A DNA stretch of 64,000 nt from NCBI RefSeq assembly GCF_004137355.1, contig NZ_SDVB01000253.1:186001-250000 (forward strand), in the 5' to 3' direction. Origin of the DNA: Ciceribacter ferrooxidans. Lineage in GTDB: Bacteria > Pseudomonadota > Alphaproteobacteria > Rhizobiales > Rhizobiaceae. The translations under genes were made by a program, and so were the position numbers. Below the pieces are notes generated by a model. It searched no databases and was not told where the DNA came from. It saw only the letters and a list, made by a program, of their open reading frames with translations. Positions 21,500 through 30,863 of this stretch are shown here, one piece after another (positions within the stretch are counted from its first letter, which is position 1; every line of letters begins with the position of its first letter).

Positions 21500-22588
21500 T
21501 CAAAGCGTGCCGAGACGCACGATATGCTGGTCCCAGGCGACGGCACTCTGTGTTCTCCCGAAACGCCCGTCATAGGACGAGACTGCAAACCCCTCCGCGC
21601 CGGGCGCGATGGCCGCCGCGTCGACGATTCGCGTTTGTCGCAGACGCGCACCCGTGGCGCCATCGAGGGTCACCGTGAGGCCGCCTTTGGGTGAGGTGAG
21701 GCCCACGAGGTTGTTATGACGGTTAACCGCGATCGCGCCGACGTAATTCGCGAGTCCCTCTGTCGTCTCCTCCGGCAGATCGACAAGACGAAGCTCCTCT
21801 CCCCGGCCAAAGTAGCCCACGAGCGGTGGAAGGTCGTTGCGCGGACCTTCGTATTGGCAGGCAAACCAGATGCGGCCGTTGTCGGCGAGCGCGAGATGAC
21901 GGGTCGAAAGCTGCCGGAGTGCCGGCGGCAGCGTATGCTTTTCGATGAGCGCCCCTGTTCGTGCGTCGCTGATGACGAGGCTAGGTTCCATATGATCGAG
22001 ATTGAGCTTCGTTCGTCCGAAATCGGGATGGGTCTCGATGCCGCCATTGGCGATGATCAGCAGCCTTCCGTCGTCACTCACCGTCATGTCGTGTGTTCCG
22101 ACACCATGGGCCGGAACTTCGCCTAGACGGGAAAAGCCGCTCGCGGCGTCATAGATGCCGATGACGCCGCGGTTATTGTCGAAATCGTTCTCGCAGGCAT
22201 ACAGGAGGTGCCCGTCCGGCGAGAAACTGCCATGGCCGAAAAAGTGCCGGTTCTCGCCACAGGCGAAGACTGTCGGTTCCGAGCCGGCGCCGGGATCGAC
22301 GGCAATGGCAAAGGTGCCGGGTCTGCGCGCGAAGGCGACCACCTTGCCAGTCGCCGTGCAGGAGGTCAGGCCATGCATCCGCCCGGGAAGATCCACCTGC
22401 GCAATGATCTCGCCTTCTTCACTGAGGAGCGCCAGACCGTAGGCGCCACTGGGTGCGCGAAAACCGGAGGCGAAGACCGCGTCGGCGCGGTCGAGTGCGA
22501 AGGCGGCTTCGGAGGAGAGGCCTGCCAGAAAGGCGGCGCCTGCGGCTTTGACGAAACTGCGACGGTCGATGAGTACGCTTCTCCTCAC
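21500..22588 (-). CDS. Tat-exported DUF1513 protein
   Basis: 362 residues. The N-terminus RRSVLIDRRSFVKAAGAAFLAGL has a twin-arginine signal (RRSFVK), so the folded protein is probably periplasmic. The mature part looks like a beta-propeller, with repeated strands such as HGVGTHDMTVSDDGRLLIIANGG, and belongs to the DUF1513 family. It is the last gene of a four-gene unit with two imelysins and a dihaem protein, a grouping associated with periplasmic iron handling; its own role is unknown. Confidence 0.85.
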   Translation of the reverse strand: MRRSVLIDRRSFVKAAGAAFLAGLSSEAAFALDRADAVFASGFRAPSGAYGLALLSEEGEIIAQVDLPGRMHGLTSCTATGKVVAFARRPGTFAIAVDPGAGSEPTVFACGENRHFFGHGSFSPDGHLLYACENDFDNNRGVIGIYDAASGFSRLGEVPAHGVGTHDMTVSDDGRLLIIANGGIETHPDFGRTKLNLDHMEPSLVISDARTGALIEKHTLPPALRQLSTRHLALADNGRIWFACQYEGPRNDLPPLVGYFGRGEELRLVDLPEETTEGLANYVGAIAVNRHNNLVGLTSPKGGLTVTLDGATGARLRQTRIVDAAAIAPGAEGFAVSSYDGRFGRTQSAVAWDQHIVRLGTL

Positions 22589-22590
22589 GG

Positions 22591-23691
22591 TCAGTCTCCG
22601 TCCGAGAAGGAGAAGCCGGCGCCCAGCCCGAGTGCTCCGCCGAAATCGTCGTTGAGCCGCAGGATCAGGTCCTTGCTGTTCAGCAGCAGGAAGTCCAGCC
22701 GGGAGCGTTCTTCCGGCGACGCGACCGCCGTCTCGATATCGGGGCTGACGGCGCCGGCCGTGCGGATCAGTGATTTAAGCACGAAATCAATGGAGGTAAC
22801 GATCGAGCGGGAGTCTGGATCGAGGAGTTCCTGCATGTCCGACTGGTCTATCAGTGTGCGGATGCCTTCGAAATTGCCGCGGATGGACGCGAAGGTGAGG
22901 CCGGAGCGCCAGAAGATCGCCTGGCGCGGCGACGTCTTGGCATCTTCCCCCTTGTAGAATGTCTCGATGCGTTGGTCGCGGACGGCCTCGGCGCCATGGA
23001 CGAGAATGCCAAGCAGGGCGGTCATCGCCTCGCGATCGTCCCGAAAATACGGATTGTCGGCGCCCGGATGCTTCCAGGCGTCCTGAACGCCGTTCGGTTC
23101 GTCCCATTCTGCGGCAAGCTCGCTGCCGAGATGCTTGAGATTTCCCGCAATCGCCGCGCCGTAGCGGCAACGGAAGCCGCGCGCCTCCTCCAACAACGTG
23201 TTGGAACCGGTGCCGTAGAGCACGAATTCCGCGGCTCCGAGACCCTGCATGGCAACGCTCTTCTCCCTGAGCGTCTCGGCCCTCGTGGCGCTCTCATCCG
23301 GCTTGGCAAGAAGCGCCTGCACCTGCTTGAGGCCGGTGCTCTTGCGATCCGGGTAGAACAGAATGCGTTCGAAACGGTTGGCCTCGATCGCCGGCCCGAC
23401 ACGGACGATCTCGATTTTCGACCAGGCCTCGACGGTGTTGACGAAAGCACCTCGGGCAGCGGTTAGCTGCTCCTGCGAAGGCACGGCGCAGAGCGCCTGC
23501 ATGGCGTCTTCGAAGTTTCCTGCCTTGTCCCGGAAGTCCCGGTATCCCGGACGGATGAAACGGTCGACGACTTTTTCCAACACGCCGGATATTGCATCCC
23601 TCTGCAATGTCGGCGTGGAGGTCTCCTGCGCGGCCGCCGGAAGACTAACGAGAAGGAGGATGGCTATCGAGCGGACGAGCGACTTTATCAC
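22591..23691 (-). CDS. Imelysin-family periplasmic protein (second copy)
   Basis: 366 residues with a signal peptide (MIKSLVRSIAILLLVSLPAAA). The imelysin fold is indicated by paired helical repeats with the EAWSKIEIVRVGP block. In the GxHxxE position it reads MQGLGAAEFVLYG, so the His is replaced while the Glu is kept; the first imelysin of this operon keeps the His. ATG of this gene overlaps the dihaem protein's stop by four bases. Likely role: periplasmic iron binding or presentation; peptidase activity is not supported. Confidence 0.85.
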   Translation of the reverse strand: MIKSLVRSIAILLLVSLPAAAQETSTPTLQRDAISGVLEKVVDRFIRPGYRDFRDKAGNFEDAMQALCAVPSQEQLTAARGAFVNTVEAWSKIEIVRVGPAIEANRFERILFYPDRKSTGLKQVQALLAKPDESATRAETLREKSVAMQGLGAAEFVLYGTGSNTLLEEARGFRCRYGAAIAGNLKHLGSELAAEWDEPNGVQDAWKHPGADNPYFRDDREAMTALLGILVHGAEAVRDQRIETFYKGEDAKTSPRQAIFWRSGLTFASIRGNFEGIRTLIDQSDMQELLDPDSRSIVTSIDFVLKSLIRTAGAVSPDIETAVASPEERSRLDFLLLNSKDLILRLNDDFGGALGLGAGFSFSDGD

Positions 23692-25226
23692 AGCGACTCC
23701 AGAAATCTGATCAGATGTCGGCGCGCCTCGGGCGCCGCCGCGGCGAATGCGTTGCGCGCCCGCTCCGCTTCGCCACCGTGCCAGAGAATGGCCTCGGTGA
23801 GGTTGCGGGCGCGGCCGTCATGCAGGAAGAAGGTGTGCCCGTTGACCTCGTCCGTCAACCCGACACCCCAGAGCGGCGGGGTGCGCCATTCACGGCCGGA
23901 GGCGTCTCCCACCTGCTGGCCGTCGGCGAGTCCTTCACCCATGTCGTGCAGCAGGAAATCCGAATAGGGCCAGATCAGCTGGAAGGCTTGGGCCTTGTTG
24001 ATGGCATCGCGACGCGTCACGTATTTCGGCGTGTGGCAGGCGATGCAGCCGATGCCGTAAAACAAAGCCTTTCCCCTCAGGACGTCCGGGCCGTCGACGT
24101 CACGGCGGGTCGGTACGGCGAGATTTTCCGAGTAGAAGGTTACCAGGTCGAGCACCGGGTCGGGGGCTTCCGTGTCGCCGAGCCGCGTCTGTACGCCGTT
24201 CGGCATCTCCTGACATTGCACTTGCGCGCTCGTGCAGTCGCCCCAATGTCGGGGAGCGTCCGGCGTCGAAATGCCGAGATCACCGACAAAGGCGCTGGAG
24301 CTCTGGTCGCGAACGGAGGAATTCTGAGCCTTCCAGCCGAAGCGCCCGAGCTTCAGCTCCCCTGTTCTGTGGTCGCGGGCGCGAGCCACCCGACCGGAGA
24401 TGCCATCACCGTCACGATCATCCGGGTCGGCCGTCGCCAGAATATCGGCGTCGGCAATCGCTTCTATGAGACCTATGCCGATCATCGGATTGGCGATGCG
24501 CGGTGAGAGCGTTGTGTCGACGCCGAGCGGCCCGTAGTTGAGGTCCGCAACGCTGTATTGCGGCTTGCGCAGCGTGACGATCTCACCGCCTGCCAGCGTT
24601 ACCGGCTCCTCGGTGTAGGTGATGACCACCCGGCCCTCCGCGGCGACGCCGGGCACGGCCTTGTCCTGAAGCTGGCCGCCGTAGACAGCATCGGGAAAGT
24701 TGACCACCTTGAGATCGGTGACAGCTTGCCGCTCCTCCCTCGTGCGGGCTGGGCGGGCAAGCCGCAGGAACATCGATGTCGCGTCGGCATTGCCTTCCGG
24801 TGGCCTGCCGCGCCCGTCCTTCAAGTGGCAGCTATGGCAGGAACGGGCGTTGAACAGCGGTCCAAGCCCGTCCGAGGCCTGGGTGGAGGATGGGGAGGAA
24901 ACCCAGAGTTTTTCAAACAGCGCGTTGCCGAGCCTGAAATTCTCTTCTTCCGAAAAGTTGAGATTGGCCGAGGCGTGGGAGAACGCATCGGCGTCGATGG
25001 GATTGCGCGACGTTGTCGCTCCGCCCGGCATTACCTCGTACTGTTCCGGCTTGGAGAAGTCATCGGTCGGCCGTGTGACATCCTCGACGCGGGCGATGTC
25101 TTCCGCGGACAGATCATTGCGCTTCGCCTCCGTAGCACCAACGAGTGGAGCGAACAGCAACAGGCCGGCGAGGAGAAAAGCCAGCCGATAGCGGGATCTG
25201 AGGGAAAGGACGCAGGACGATTGCAT
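23688..25226 (-). CDS. Dihaem c-type oxidoreductase (DUF1111 type)
   Basis: 512 residues with an N-terminal signal segment. Two haem c motifs are visible, SCHSCHLKDG (about residue 130) and GIGCIACHTP (about 390), together with NARSCHSCHLKDGRGRPPEG context and DLGISTPDAP. This is the thiol oxidoreductase-like/DUF1111 family of periplasmic dihaem proteins. Set between two imelysin genes, it may reduce or oxidise iron during uptake; the redox partner is not in the window. Coupled to the downstream imelysin gene. Confidence 0.9.
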   Translation of the reverse strand: MQSSCVLSLRSRYRLAFLLAGLLLFAPLVGATEAKRNDLSAEDIARVEDVTRPTDDFSKPEQYEVMPGGATTSRNPIDADAFSHASANLNFSEEENFRLGNALFEKLWVSSPSSTQASDGLGPLFNARSCHSCHLKDGRGRPPEGNADATSMFLRLARPARTREERQAVTDLKVVNFPDAVYGGQLQDKAVPGVAAEGRVVITYTEEPVTLAGGEIVTLRKPQYSVADLNYGPLGVDTTLSPRIANPMIGIGLIEAIADADILATADPDDRDGDGISGRVARARDHRTGELKLGRFGWKAQNSSVRDQSSSAFVGDLGISTPDAPRHWGDCTSAQVQCQEMPNGVQTRLGDTEAPDPVLDLVTFYSENLAVPTRRDVDGPDVLRGKALFYGIGCIACHTPKYVTRRDAINKAQAFQLIWPYSDFLLHDMGEGLADGQQVGDASGREWRTPPLWGVGLTDEVNGHTFFLHDGRARNLTEAILWHGGEAERARNAFAAAAPEARRHLIRFLESL

Positions 25227-25271
25227 AGGCCTGACGGGCCGCCGGAAGGCCCGGCAGCCCGCTCTCTCGTC

Positions 25272-26552
25272 TTACTGGAACACGGCTTCGGGATTGTCGA
25301 GGCTGTCCGAGCCCTCGAGTTCGACGGTGCCGAGATCCAGCGACGCGATGACGCGCTCGATGGTCTTGGTCTGGTCGATCAGACCGTCGATGGCGGCCTG
25401 TACCGTGGCGTTGCCTTCCGTGTTGCCCTCACCGATCATCTGGTCGTAGGCCTCGATCGTCTCGGCGCGTTTGGCCATCGCGTTCATGGCCGAGAGCGTC
25501 TTTTCGAGCTTCGCCTTCATCTCGGTGTCGAGCGCCGGGTCTTTGGCAGCAACGAGCTCGGAAAGTGACGGGCCGGTCATTTTCGTGCCGTCGACGCGGG
25601 TGTATGCGCCGGTATAGGCGGATGCGATGCCGATGGCGTCGTTCAGATGCGAGTTGTGGGTGTTGTCGGAGAAGCAGTCGTGCTCCTCCTCGGGATCATG
25701 CAGCAGTACGCCGAGCTTCATGCGCTCCCCTGCGAGTTCGCCATAGGAAAGCGAGCCCATGCCGGTGAGGATCGCGGCGATCCCTGCCTTCGGGTCTTTC
25801 TCCACGGCCTTCGTCGCTTCACCCTCCGGCTGCCATGCCGCGACCATTTCCTGCAGATCCGAGACGAGCAATGCAGACGCCGCCTTTAGATACGCGGCCC
25901 GGCGGTCGCAGCTGCCGTTGGTGCAGTTCTTGGGGTCGTAGTCGGTGTAGGGTCGGTTGCCTGCGCCGGGACCGGTGCCGTTGAGATCCTGGCCCCAGAG
26001 GAGAAACTCGATCGCGTGATAGCCGGTGGCGACATTGGCTTCGATCTCTCCGGCCTCATGCAGCGTCTCCGCGAGGAATTCGGGCGTGATATTCGAGGCA
26101 TCCACCTCCTTGCCGCCGATCTTGATCTGCGGGCTGGCAATGACGTTTGCCACATAGAGCGCATTCTCGTCGCTCTCGGTGCCGTAGGCCCCGTCGACAT
26201 AATCAATCAGGCCCTCATCGAGAGGCCAGGCATTCACCTTGCCTTCCCAGGCATCGACGATCGGATTGCCGAAACGATAGACCTCCGACTGCTGGTAGGG
26301 GACGCGAGCCTTGATCCAGGCTGCGCGCGCTGCCTTCAGCGTTTCTTCGCTAGGATTGTCGATCAATGCGTCGATTGCTGCGTCGAGGACTTTGGCCGTC
26401 GACAGGGAATCCTCGTACTTCGCCTGTGCGAGGGCAGCGTAATGTTTCAGCACCTGCGCCGCGTCGGGTGCGGCACGGGCGGGCGCGGCGATCATGGCCG
26501 CCGACGCAGCCACCAATGCGACGGTGGCACCAAGAATCGATTTCCGGGTCAT
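25272..26552 (-). CDS. irpA: Imelysin-family iron-regulated periplasmic protein (IrpA-like)
   Basis: 426 residues with a clear signal peptide (LVAASAAMIAAPARAA). The imelysin motif GxHxxE is present in TGYHAIEFLLWGQD, followed by the conserved PYTDY block and, later, YGELAGERMKLGVLLHDPEEEHDCFSDNTH, a typical IrpA segment. Family members are iron-regulated and thought to bind iron outside the cytoplasm. First gene of the unit; AGGAG stands seven bases before the ATG. The upstream region is AT-rich with TCTAGA near 26636, but no Irr or RirA box is convincing by eye. Confidence 0.9.
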   Translation of the reverse strand: MTRKSILGATVALVAASAAMIAAPARAAPDAAQVLKHYAALAQAKYEDSLSTAKVLDAAIDALIDNPSEETLKAARAAWIKARVPYQQSEVYRFGNPIVDAWEGKVNAWPLDEGLIDYVDGAYGTESDENALYVANVIASPQIKIGGKEVDASNITPEFLAETLHEAGEIEANVATGYHAIEFLLWGQDLNGTGPGAGNRPYTDYDPKNCTNGSCDRRAAYLKAASALLVSDLQEMVAAWQPEGEATKAVEKDPKAGIAAILTGMGSLSYGELAGERMKLGVLLHDPEEEHDCFSDNTHNSHLNDAIGIASAYTGAYTRVDGTKMTGPSLSELVAAKDPALDTEMKAKLEKTLSAMNAMAKRAETIEAYDQMIGEGNTEGNATVQAAIDGLIDQTKTIERVIASLDLGTVELEGSDSLDNPEAVFQ

Positions 26553-26693
26553 GAATATCTCCTGAGGCGGATTGGGCGCCTGTGGGTGAATTGGGCCCGG
26601 CCGTCTTGGAGCAAAAATAAACTGGTGTCAAATAGTCTAGAATAAATTCCCGACACTTTGTCAGAGCGCCGGGCGGGTAGCAACGCGCTGCAG

Positions 26694-27983
26694 TCAGCCG
26701 CGGCGGCGCATACGACAGAAGAAGAAGCCGTCCGTGTCTGTGGAGGCAGGGCTCAGGGTCAGCGTGAGGCCGTCACGGCTGCGCGGACGCGCGTTGGAGG
26801 AATCAAAAAGCCGGTCCCAGGCGGCGAAACCCGAGGCGATCTCGAATTCCGGATGGGCTTCGCAGAAGCCACGGACCTGGTCATCGTTTTCTTCGGGGAG
26901 TAGCGAACAGGTCACGTAGAGGAGCTCGCCGCCCGGTTTCACGTAGACCGCGGCTTCGGCAAGCGCTTCCCGCTGCTGCTCCACGCGTTCCTGCAGATTG
27001 CGCGGCGTCAGCCGCCACTTGGTGTCCGGACGCCGCCGCCAGGTGCCGGTTCCGGTACAGGGGGCGTCCACCAGCACGCGGTCGAAGCGACCGGTCAGGG
27101 AGGCTATCGCGGAAATAGCGTCGTGGACCTGGACGTTGTGCGTGCCGGCGCGTTTCAGACGTTCGATGATCGGCGCGAGCCGCTTGCGATCGGCGTCATA
27201 GGCATGCACCTGACCCTTGTTGTGCATCGCCGCGGCCATGGCGAGCGTCTTGCCGCCGCCGCCGGCGCAGAAATCCAGAACCTGCTCGCCTTCACGAGGA
27301 TCGACGAGATCGGCGACGATCTGCGACCCCTCGTCCTGAACTTCGAACCAGCCCTTCTGGAAGGAAAGCTCGGCCGTAACGTTCGGGAGCCGAGAGGGGC
27401 CTTCGCCAGCGGGAATGCGGATGCCGTTGCGGGCGATCTGGGCGGCTTGGGCGCCGACGCGATCGAGCGCCTTCAGCACCTTGTCACGCGAGGCCTCGAG
27501 GGTATTGGCGCGCAAATCGAGCGTGGGGCGCTTCGCGAGTGCCTTGGCCTCGTCGAGCCAGTCGTCGCCGAATGCGGTCTCCAGGGACGGCTGTACCCAT
27601 TCCGGGATGTCCCCCTGCACATGGGGCGGAGCGTCCTCGATCCGGCGCGATGCAAAAGCGGAAAGCTGCCCTGAACCGAGCGCGGCTGGGGCGAAGCTGT
27701 CGCCGTCGAGTTCGTGCGCAAGGCTGTCGGGTGTAAAGCCCCACTGACGCAGGAGCACCGCATAGCCGAGCGCTGCAGCGCCGTCGTCGTCCATCAGCCA
27801 GCCATGGGAGAGTTTCATGCGTAGCGCGTCGTAGACGATGTTGCCGATCGCCGCTCGGTCCCCTGAGCCAGCAAAGCGGTGTGACAGTCCCCAGTCTTTC
27901 AGCGCATCGGCGACCGGTCGACGACGGGTCTCGATATCGGCCAGAATTTCGATCGCGCCGGCAAGGCGGCCGCCCAAACGCAT
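26694..27983 (-). CDS. rsmB: 16S rRNA (cytosine-C5) methyltransferase RsmB
   Basis: 429 residues from MRLGGRLAGAIEIL, with AGGAG eight bases upstream. An N-terminal NusB-like helical domain (about 1-130) precedes a Rossmann methyltransferase: LDFCAGGGGKTLAMAAAM (SAM loop), VDAPCTGTGTWRRRPDTKWRL (PC motif) and YVTCSLLPEEND (the catalytic Cys). RsmB methylates C967 of 16S rRNA. Alphaproteobacterial copies often annotated simply as RsmB/NOP. Confidence 0.93.
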   Translation of the reverse strand: MRLGGRLAGAIEILADIETRRRPVADALKDWGLSHRFAGSGDRAAIGNIVYDALRMKLSHGWLMDDDGAAALGYAVLLRQWGFTPDSLAHELDGDSFAPAALGSGQLSAFASRRIEDAPPHVQGDIPEWVQPSLETAFGDDWLDEAKALAKRPTLDLRANTLEASRDKVLKALDRVGAQAAQIARNGIRIPAGEGPSRLPNVTAELSFQKGWFEVQDEGSQIVADLVDPREGEQVLDFCAGGGGKTLAMAAAMHNKGQVHAYDADRKRLAPIIERLKRAGTHNVQVHDAISAIASLTGRFDRVLVDAPCTGTGTWRRRPDTKWRLTPRNLQERVEQQREALAEAAVYVKPGGELLYVTCSLLPEENDDQVRGFCEAHPEFEIASGFAAWDRLFDSSNARPRSRDGLTLTLSPASTDTDGFFFCRMRRRG

Positions 27984-28082
27984 GTCATGTCTCCTGCAAC
28001 AGAAGACTGCGTGGTAGCGGCGAAACACGCCGAGAGCAAGCGTTCGTACCCGCTGAGAGCCGGAAGGGAGATTGCTCTCCCG

Positions 28083-28445
28083 TCAGCCGATGACCTCGTA
28101 GCAGACCTTGGCATGACCGCTTCGAACCATTCCGATGTTCTGGGCTGCCGCTTTGGAGAGGTCGAGGACGCGTCCTCGGATGAAGGGGCCACGGTCGTTG
28201 ATCCGGACCACGACGCTCCGACCATTGTTTGCGTTCGTCACCTTCAGCTTGGTGCCGAACCGGAGCGACTTGTGGGCCGCGGTGAGGAGAGAAGGATTCA
28301 TCCGTTCACCCGAAGCAGTGCGCGAGTGAAGGGCATACCATGAAGCGCCACCGCAGGACGATTTTGCAGAAGCCTGCGCGGGGGCGAAAGCACCGAATGC
28401 AGCTATAGCTGCAACGGCTGCAATAGAGCGCCGGATATTCTTCAA
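28083..28445 (-). CDS. rlpA: RlpA-like double-psi beta-barrel protein
   Basis: 120 residues with a signal peptide ending QASA, then a compact RlpA domain: [37 protein letters not shown] and [23 protein letters not shown]. The catalytic His/Asp of the DPBB fold are present, but there is no SPOR domain, so this is a minimal form. RlpA proteins are septal lytic transglycosylases or envelope barrels. A 19-bp palindrome lies about 100 bases upstream of its start. Confidence 0.88.
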   Translation of the reverse strand: MKNIRRSIAAVAAIAAFGAFAPAQASAKSSCGGASWYALHSRTASGERMNPSLLTAAHKSLRFGTKLKVTNANNGRSVVVRINDRGPFIRGRVLDLSKAAAQNIGMVRSGHAKVCYEVIG

Positions 28446-28804
28446 GTTCGATTTCCCTAGTCGTTCGTTGTAGCTTTAATTTGCGCAAGAACGCTAAGGC
28501 ATGGCAAAAAGTGGCAAAAACGTGCCTTCATGAACTCACGAAGTGTTACAAGTTGTAACACTCGTGATTCCGGCTTTGGTAAACAAACTCTGAAGAGTTT
28601 GGAGGAAAAAAAGAAAAAGCGTTCAAAAACAGCGGAAAATTAGAACAAGGTTCCGGAGCGTATAGGGGTTGTCGCGTTCACAAAGAAAATTTTAGAAAAT
28701 TTTTGCGGTATGCCCCATTTCCTGCCCGAAATGTGGAGATTCCGGGGCGCGCCGCGATATCCGGTGCTGAAATGAATGATGGGAAGCGAAATGTGGCGAG
28801 GCGC
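28446..28804. other. AT-rich intergenic region upstream of rlpA
   Basis: 359 bases with no convincing gene on either strand. The stretch is markedly A-rich (runs such as GGAGGAAAAAAAG around 28600 and GAAAATTTTAGAAAATTTTT near 28686), unlike the GC-rich surroundings. It contains the 19-bp palindrome described separately and probably holds the rlpA promoter. Confidence 0.6.
28543..28561. promoter_or_regulatory. 19-bp palindrome, putative operator upstream of rlpA
   Basis: GTGTTACAA G TTGTAACAC is a perfect inverted repeat around a single G. It extends outward with CACGA on the left and TCGTG on the right if one A (28542) is bulged. It lies 98-116 bases before the RlpA-like start. A dimeric regulator's operator is the simplest reading; the regulator is not identified. 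Confidence 0.5.
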
Positions 28805-29677
28805 CTACTTGTTCCAGCGACCGCTGGCCCACAGTTCCGCGAGCGACACCCGGTGGTCAGGGTACTGGAAACGGAACCCCAGGCCGGTGATCTTTGCATT
28901 CGAAACGCGCTTGTTTTCACCGTAGAACGAACGGGCCATGGGTGTAAGCTCGGCGGTCTCGAAATCCTGCTCCGGCGGAGGCTCGATCCCCATCAGGCGA
29001 GCAGCTTCGGCAACGACGTCCTGCGGCGGGCAGGGCTCGTTGTCTGTGACGTTAAACGTGCCGGCCGCGCGCTTTTCGGCGAGGAACAGTGCGGCGGAGG
29101 CGATGTCCTCGACACGGATACGGTTGAAGACCTGATCCTTCTTGACGAGTCTTCGGGCATTGCCGCGGGTGAGATTGACGAAGGGATTTCTGCCGGGCCC
29201 GTAAATGCCCGAAAGTCGCAGGATCGCCAGCGGTACGTCGCTTGCGGCAGCGAATGACTGCCAGGCTTCCTCCGCCTGCAGACGCTCGACAGAACGCTGC
29301 GACACGGGGCGGCACGGCGTCTTTTCATCGACCCAGCCTCCTCCGTGGTCGCCGTAGACGCCGACCGTCGAAAGGTAGCCGATCCATTCGAGCCGAGGGA
29401 GATGCGTGCGCACCTCGTTCCCGAGCAGCGGAAGTAGGGGGTCACCGTTCTCACCAGGGGCGATCGACTGGACGAGGTGGGTGACACTCCGCATGGCCTC
29501 GATGAGCTCGTCGGAAAGCGACACTCCGTCGAACGGGAAGGGATCGATCCCCGATGCCGCGAGTGTCTCCTTCTTTTCGAGACTCCGCGTCGTCCCGGCA
29601 ACCTGGTGTCCCCTGGTGGCGGCAAGTGCACCGATCGCCTTTCCGGAGTAGCCGGCACCGAAGATCATCATCCGCAT
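28805..29677 (-). CDS. SDR/NAD-dependent epimerase-like protein (YeeZ-like)
   Basis: 290 residues from MRMMIFGAGYSGKAIGALAATRGHQVAG, an N-terminal Rossmann nucleotide-binding motif (GxGYxGxxI). YLSTVGVYGDHGGGWVDE contains the TxxxYG-type segment and LSGIYGPGRN is the typical post-catalytic motif of extended SDR proteins. Substrate unknown; YeeZ-type proteins are uncharacterised. GGGAG lies eight bases before the ATG. The queG stop is four bases upstream, so both are cotranscribed. Confidence 0.82.
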   Translation of the reverse strand: MRMMIFGAGYSGKAIGALAATRGHQVAGTTRSLEKKETLAASGIDPFPFDGVSLSDELIEAMRSVTHLVQSIAPGENGDPLLPLLGNEVRTHLPRLEWIGYLSTVGVYGDHGGGWVDEKTPCRPVSQRSVERLQAEEAWQSFAAASDVPLAILRLSGIYGPGRNPFVNLTRGNARRLVKKDQVFNRIRVEDIASAALFLAEKRAAGTFNVTDNEPCPPQDVVAEAARLMGIEPPPEQDFETAELTPMARSFYGENKRVSNAKITGLGFRFQYPDHRVSLAELWASGRWNK

Positions 29678-29681
29678 TGCG

Positions 29682-30851
29682 TCATCTCCCAAAGTCCCAC
29701 TCGGCTTGTACGTCCGGATCCTGCTCTTGCGGCCGGTGGCCGAGTTGCAAGGCCTCGAAGGTGTCCCGGTCAATCAATCGTGACAACGCCCAGACAGCCA
29801 TCCCGCGAACCTCCGGCGCGTCATCGTCAAGCAGTCGCCGGCACGGCTCCGCAAGCTCGGGCCGCGCGGAATTGCCGGCAGCTATCAAAAGGTTGCGGAT
29901 GAATCGGTTCCTGCCGATCCTTTTCACCGGCGATCCGCTGAAAAGGGTTCGGAAGGCAGCGTCGTCGAGCGACAGCAAGTGCGCGATCTCCGGCTCTCGC
30001 AGGTCGTCGCGCGCTTTCAGCTTCATCTCACGGGCAGTCTCGGCAAACTTGTTCCAGGGGCAGGCGGCCAGACAGTCGTCGCAGCCGTAGACGCGATTGC
30101 CGAAAGCCGGCCGCAAGGCGCGATCGATCGGCCCCTTGTGCTCGATCGTAAGATAGGAGATGCACCGTCGGGCATCGATCCGGTACGGAGCGGGAAAGGC
30201 GGCCGTCGGACATGCGTCGAGGCAGGCGCGGCACGAGCCGCAGTGGTCGGTTTCTGGTGGGTCGACGTCGAGCTCCGCCGTGGTGAAAAGGCTTCCGAGG
30301 AAGAGCCAGGAGCCGTATTCGCGGCTCACCAGATTGGTGTGTTTGCCCTGCCAGCCGAGCCCGGCGGCTGCAGCCAGCGGCTTCTCCATGATAGGGGCCG
30401 TGTCGACGAAGACCTTCACGTCTGCACCGGCACGAGCAGCAAAGCGACCAGCAATCTCTTTCAGGCGTCCTTTCATGACGTCGTGATAGTCACGGTTGCG
30501 GGCGTAGACGGAGATCGCCGCCCTGTCCTTTTTCCCGAGAACGCTGCGCGGGTCCTCTTCAGGACCATAATTCATGCCGAACATGACGATCGAACGAACG
30601 TCGCTCCAGAGCACTTTCGGGTCGGCACGACGCTGGCGCGTCTCCTCCATCCATCCCATTGTGCCGTGATAGCCTGCCTCGATATAGGCGGCGAGGCGCG
30701 CCGGGGCTTCCGGGATGCCGTCCGGTCGCGTAACGCGGCAGAGTTCGAAGCCCTGCGCAGTGGCCTCTTCACGGATGAAGGCGGTCAGGCGATGACGCAG
30801 GCGCACGGCCTTGTCGTCCGTCGGTCTCTCCGGGGCTCCGTCCGCGGACAT
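29682..30851 (-). CDS. queG: Epoxyqueuosine reductase
   Basis: 389 residues. The two ferredoxin-like cysteine clusters [16 protein letters not shown] and [11 protein letters not shown] are those of QueG, followed by a HEAT-like C-terminus ([30 protein letters not shown]). The N-terminal cobalamin-binding domain includes [18 protein letters not shown]. It reduces epoxyqueuosine to queuosine in tRNA, the last step of the Q pathway. Upstream of the SDR gene by four bases. Confidence 0.95.
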   Translation of the reverse strand: MSADGAPERPTDDKAVRLRHRLTAFIREEATAQGFELCRVTRPDGIPEAPARLAAYIEAGYHGTMGWMEETRQRRADPKVLWSDVRSIVMFGMNYGPEEDPRSVLGKKDRAAISVYARNRDYHDVMKGRLKEIAGRFAARAGADVKVFVDTAPIMEKPLAAAAGLGWQGKHTNLVSREYGSWLFLGSLFTTAELDVDPPETDHCGSCRACLDACPTAAFPAPYRIDARRCISYLTIEHKGPIDRALRPAFGNRVYGCDDCLAACPWNKFAETAREMKLKARDDLREPEIAHLLSLDDAAFRTLFSGSPVKRIGRNRFIRNLLIAAGNSARPELAEPCRRLLDDDAPEVRGMAVWALSRLIDRDTFEALQLGHRPQEQDPDVQAEWDFGR

Positions 30852-30863
30852 GGCCGCTCCTCA

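Noticed and set aside
26600-26665. Irr or RirA box upstream of the iron operon
   Set aside because: Only a TCTAGA palindrome in an AT-rich stretch is visible; the match to the known iron-control motifs is too weak.
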